Shown here in pieces: positions 60,795 to 64,000 of a stretch of DNA of 64,000 nt; position 1 is the stretch's first letter, and every line of letters begins with the position of its first letter. The notes below the pieces were generated by a model. It had not been told where the DNA came from and did no database searches. It saw only the letters and a list, made by a program, of their open reading frames with translations. The DNA is from Pseudomonadota bacterium (GTDB lineage: Bacteria > Myxococcota_A > Polyangia > Haliangiales > Haliangiaceae). The stretch spans positions 62,001-126,000 of the forward strand of contig JAKSDA010000397.1 of the NCBI GenBank assembly GCA_022360315.1, written 5' to 3'. Position numbers and translations under genes: made by a program.

Positions 60795-62750
60795 ATGGCC
60801 GATACCAAGCACATTTATGTCCGCGATGCTCGCGATCGGCTCATCGATCTCCTCGGCCTAGGTGAGACCTATCCGCTGCAAGACCTCGAGGTGCGCGGCG
60901 AACGGCTTACAGTGCCGTTCAACTCCTCGGCCAAGATCCCGGTGGAAACCACCCAGCCAGAGGTCCGCTATCAGTTGCGCAGCCGCAGGGACGATCAGGT
61001 GATCGAGCGCATCGAGGACGACAAAAACGTACCGGTCGAGGCAGATGGAAACAGTGGGACGATCACTCTGGAAACCCCGGCGATCCAGGAAGATGTCACC
61101 TACAAGATCTTGGCCGAGAAGACCGAGACCAAGCGCAAGGCCTACCTGCGTCAAACCGCCACGGTCAAAGTGGGACTGGATGTCACTCTCCACGCCCGCA
61201 TTCTCGGCGCAGCACCTCTGGATCCCACTATCGAGAGCCCGGCTGACTCCGATGCCCGCATTGTCGCCCATGGCAGCCAGGTCAATGTCGCCATCGATAG
61301 CAGCCAGGAAGGCGTGGATTATCGCCTGATCTCCGGCCCCGATGAAACCGTGTTGTCGGAAAACGACGTGAGAGGAACGCGAAGGACCATCGTCCTCCGT
61401 TCCAGGCCATTATACGAAGATATCGATATCCGTATCCACGCTACCAAGAAATTCGATCCAAACGAAGGTCGCGAGGATCAAACCGATCGTCTGGACGTGG
61501 TGCTTCCGCTCAAAGTGAGGGCCAATTCGGCTCTTTCTGTGTCGGTGACACCCTCGCCGATCGTCGGCCACGGACGAGATGCGAGCATCGTGATAAGCGG
61601 CACCCAGCGCAGCGCCAAATACAAGCTTTACACCCATAACATCCGCGACCGCGAATATATATATGACAGCGATTCTGCGCCGAACCTGCTCGAAGTAGCT
61701 GTGGCGGGCGAACAGCCGGTGCGCATCAAACGGCCAGCGCACTCCGAGATATGGCGAGACATTGATGAGTTCGCATCGCTCGGTGAGTATCACGCCGGTA
61801 CTGGCGGCGAATTGCAGCTTCCGCTGACTGCGGTCACCCAAGACACTGTGGTCATCGTTCAAGCGCAAAAGGACCACCGGGCTGCGGAGTCCAGAACCAT
61901 ATCGTCAGCTGTGCAATTGCAATCAGCGATCTTGGTTCTGGCTCAGCCCAACGCCGTGCCTGCGCTCGCGCTCGCGACGTGGATCGCAGGTGATGAGACC
62001 ACTGGTACGCTCGAGGTCATAGGCGGCCAGCCGGGGATTTATTACTATTTTCGCCCGACTCCCCAGGGAGATGAGTTTGCCAGGCCGGCTTATATTCACA
62101 AGAAGGACGACAGCAACTCGCGCTTGAACAAAGGACTGGACCAGCTACGGATCGGTGTGGATTTCGCGATCGCGCGCGACAATCCAGCCACCGCAACCGG
62201 CGAGTTCTCTCTGGCCACAACCCCGCCTCTGCCGCCCGTACTCGAAACCGGCGGCCTGCAAACCGGCACCACCCTGCACGTCCGCGCGGTCAAGGCGCAA
62301 TCGCGGGTTGCAGTTGCGTTAGAGCAGACAGCAAGCATCACTGCCGTACCCGCAATTCAACTCGATGTGTCACCGATCACAAAGGGCCAGACCGCCCGGA
62401 TTGTGGTCGTGGCCAGTCAAACGGGCGATCGGTACCAGTTGATGCTGGATGGCAGACCGGTTGGTGCAGCTCACAATGGCGACGGCACGGACCTTGTCTT
62501 TGTCACCGAGGTAGTGCAGGAGAATACCACCTTCGAGATACGAGTGACCCGGCCCGATGAATCAGGTATCCCGGTACAGCGGTCAGTCCGCATTGACGTA
62601 CCAGTAGAGCCAGAGCCAGAGCCAGAGCCCGAGCCCGAGCCAGAACCACAGCCCGAGCTCGAGCCGCAGTCAGAATCTCAAGCTCAGGCTGAGCCACCGT
62701 CCGACTCTCAGGTCCAGCCAGACCCCCCATCTGAGCCCGAGACCACCTAA
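60795..62750 (+). CDS. Beta-rich repeat protein of eCIS with EP-rich tail
   Basis: The 651-residue protein starts 3 bases after the Afp12-like stop. It has no signal peptide and contains about six or seven beta-rich repeats of 70-100 residues with a common theme of G-x-x-A-x-I-x-I-x-x-S-Q-x-x-x-x-Y-x-L (SQVNVAIDSSQEGVDYRLIS, DASIVISGTQRSAKYKLYTH, TARIVVVASQTGDRYQLMLD). This looks like an Ig-like or stacked beta-sandwich array. The end is a low-complexity EPEPEPEPEPEPQPELEPQS tail. No equivalent is in afp; it may form spacer fibres, a collar or an outer scaffold. Confidence 0.7.
   Translation: MADTKHIYVRDARDRLIDLLGLGETYPLQDLEVRGERLTVPFNSSAKIPVETTQPEVRYQLRSRRDDQVIERIEDDKNVPVEADGNSGTITLETPAIQEDVTYKILAEKTETKRKAYLRQTATVKVGLDVTLHARILGAAPLDPTIESPADSDARIVAHGSQVNVAIDSSQEGVDYRLISGPDETVLSENDVRGTRRTIVLRSRPLYEDIDIRIHATKKFDPNEGREDQTDRLDVVLPLKVRANSALSVSVTPSPIVGHGRDASIVISGTQRSAKYKLYTHNIRDREYIYDSDSAPNLLEVAVAGEQPVRIKRPAHSEIWRDIDEFASLGEYHAGTGGELQLPLTAVTQDTVVIVQAQKDHRAAESRTISSAVQLQSAILVLAQPNAVPALALATWIAGDETTGTLEVIGGQPGIYYYFRPTPQGDEFARPAYIHKKDDSNSRLNKGLDQLRIGVDFAIARDNPATATGEFSLATTPPLPPVLETGGLQTGTTLHVRAVKAQSRVAVALEQTASITAVPAIQLDVSPITKGQTARIVVVASQTGDRYQLMLDGRPVGAAHNGDGTDLVFVTEVVQENTTFEIRVTRPDESGIPVQRSVRIDVPVEPEPEPEPEPEPEPQPELEPQSESQAQAEPPSDSQVQPDPPSEPETT
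62608..62667 (+). repeat. Hexanucleotide-like EP-coding repeat
   Basis: Bases of the form GAGCCA/GAGCCC are repeated about ten times and encode the Glu-Pro rod near the end of the beta-rich repeat protein. Such rods are extended and often bind or bridge. Confidence 0.75.
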
Positions 62751-62770
62751 GCCAGCGTTGCGGATGTGCG

Positions 62771-64000
62771 ATGGGCGAGCAGAATCACCGGATCAAGCGT
62801 CAGATCGTGGAGCTCAGGGTGACGGAGGTAGAGCGGGCTGAGTCGCTGCAGTCGCGCATCAGTCGGTTGCAGCAGCAATACATCATCCCCCTTTTCGAGC
62901 GCATATGCGACCACCTGAGCGCGCCCGATCGCATTCATCGTATCGACTCGCTGCAACTCGATCTCGGCTCGATAGAGATCGACCGTTTCGAGCAAAAGTT
63001 TGTCGCCAGACTGGAGCGGGTTTTACCGGGTGCACTGGCCGAACAGATCAGCCAAGAGGAGCGCAAGGCCGACAACCGCGGCGATAGTTCGCGGATCAGT
63101 TCTCAGCTGGAACTATTGGCTCTGTTCGCCCGTACCGGTAGTTTGCCGTGGTGGGCCGATCTCGACCAGCCCGATGTGCTGGAACAGAGCATGCGCATTT
63201 TGATGAGCAACGCGCCGCGAGCTCTGGCTCGATTGATGCGAGAGCTGGTCCAGGAAGAGCGCGCTCTGCGTCGTCTTGTTCTTCACTACGACGATGCGCT
63301 GCTCGCCGAGCTCCTCGGTCTGCTTGCCCACTCATCGGGCTCGCCGAGCTCATCGTTGCCGGAACAACTGACCATACGGTTGCAAAAGAGCGAGGCTGCG
63401 GCCGGAATATCGCGAGCACATTTGCGCAACGTGCTGTGGCAGAGCATCTTATCAGCGGCCCTTCAAATCGAAGCGAGGCAGTCCGATGCAACGGCACTGT
63501 GCAGAGATGTATTGTTCAGTGTTGCCATTTCGCTGTCCACCCCCTATCACTCGCTGATATCCAGTTTGCACCGATCCCTGGACGAGCGAGGTGCAGGGTG
63601 GCTGGACAGTGTGATTACCGGCCTATATCGAGAGATCTGGCACGACAGTGGACAGGATCTTACGTCGCCAGCGTTGGCCGTACGATCAACCCCAGAACAT
63701 CCCTCGACTGCCGAGGAGCTGGCCGCGATTCGGGCAGGACTGGAACAGGCGAAGAGTCCACTGGCCCCACTGGTCGGCGCACTCTATTCGGTCGCGACCC
63801 GGCTTTCCGACCCTGTCCAGGCCGAGTGGCTGGCCCTGCTGAGCGACTTCGCTCGTGTCGGGGCCACTGGTTCATCGGCCAGCGATGTCGGGCGGTGGCT
63901 CCGCGGATATCTCGAAAAGGCCCTCACAAGCCGGCTGGTGTCGCCGGCCCATTGGGCAAAGATCGCAGAGATCATGGAGCAGTGCCTCGTCGATATGCCG
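62771..64000 (+). CDS. eCIS tape-measure protein (Pvc14/Afp14-like), 5' part
   Basis: The ATG at 62771 opens a frame of 410 codons that stays open to the window end. The beginning HRIKRQIVELRVTEVERAES, then QQYIIPLFERICDHLSAPDR and IDSLQLDLGSIEID are the signature of contractile-injection-system tape-measure proteins. So is ELLALFARTGSLPWWADLDQ around residue 120. This protein sets the length of the tube during assembly. The gene lies 20 bases after the beta-rich repeat gene. Its end, and any following AAA+ ATPase (Afp15) or toxin gene, lies outside. Confidence 0.9.
   Translation, partial: MGEQNHRIKRQIVELRVTEVERAESLQSRISRLQQQYIIPLFERICDHLSAPDRIHRIDSLQLDLGSIEIDRFEQKFVARLERVLPGALAEQISQEERKADNRGDSSRISSQLELLALFARTGSLPWWADLDQPDVLEQSMRILMSNAPRALARLMRELVQEERALRRLVLHYDDALLAELLGLLAHSSGSPSSSLPEQLTIRLQKSEAAAGISRAHLRNVLWQSILSAALQIEARQSDATALCRDVLFSVAISLSTPYHSLISSLHRSLDERGAGWLDSVITGLYREIWHDSGQDLTSPALAVRSTPEHPSTAEELAAIRAGLEQAKSPLAPLVGALYSVATRLSDPVQAEWLALLSDFARVGATGSSASDVGRWLRGYLEKALTSRLVSPAHWAKIAEIMEQCLVDMP

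Noticed and set aside
43418..64000. Prophage or R-type pyocin
   Set aside because: DUF4255, DUF5908, three gp19-like tube proteins, Afp11/12-like wedges and a CIS-type tape measure are eCIS features. No capsid, portal, terminase, lysis or integrase gene is seen.

Overview
The window is high-GC DNA from a Gram-negative bacterium that looks like a myxobacterium (Myxococcota, probably a Haliangium/Nannocystis-type lineage). This is inferred from gene style, not from a marker gene. The signs are several Hanks-type Ser/Thr kinases (one fused to a receiver domain, one with a PEGA tail and a TPR partner), an AgmX/PglI-type protein beside an ECF sigma factor, an M57-like lipoprotein metalloprotease, tandem RND pumps and an extracellular contractile injection system (eCIS). 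I saw no rRNA, tRNA, CRISPR array or intact IS element.

Layout. 1-909: the 3' end of a Ser/Thr kinase gene. 943-8794 (minus): a three-gene RND efflux operon (lipoprotein adaptor plus two permeases). 9376-10161: a peroxiredoxin-like gene interrupted by an in-frame TGA at the catalytic position and followed by a SECIS-like hairpin, so very probably a selenoprotein. 10169-17745 (minus): a cobalamin riboswitch, then btuB, an uncharacterised gene, btuC, btuD, btuF and a MOP-family flippase. 18027-22120: metalloprotease, LysR regulator, small lipoprotein, double-glyoxalase protein. 22448-23698: a broken CHAT-nSTAND gene.

23785-31928 (minus): a signalling block. A small membrane protein, a symporter-type sensor histidine kinase and a receiver-Ser/Thr kinase fusion form one overlapping unit. 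A second unit encodes a PEGA-tailed Ser/Thr kinase and a TPR protein. 32115-34706 (plus): a sigma-54 response regulator, PspA and a small partner (envelope stress). 34868-36555: an ECF sigma factor and an AgmX-like membrane protein. 36609-37202: a lone YscJ/FliF-like lipoprotein. 37317-42448: an rRNA methyltransferase-like protein, an XRE regulator, an AmrS-like radical SAM enzyme and a TolC-like outer-membrane protein. These last genes are separated by repeat-rich intergenic stretches, including two copies of a dispersed repeat of about 120-140 bp.

43418-64000 (plus, runs off the end): an eCIS operon related to Afp/PVC. The order is DUF4255 terminator, unknown, one sheath, three tube-like proteins, DUF5908 micro-protein, LysM hub protein, Vgr-like spike, small protein, gp25-like wedge, PAAR-like tip, giant baseplate J-like wedge, S74 fibre, Afp12-like wedge, beta-rich repeat protein, tape measure (partial). 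The AAA+ ATPase and any cargo are not in the window. Most starts were chosen from ribosome-binding sites, signal peptides or operon overlaps; uncertain ones are flagged.
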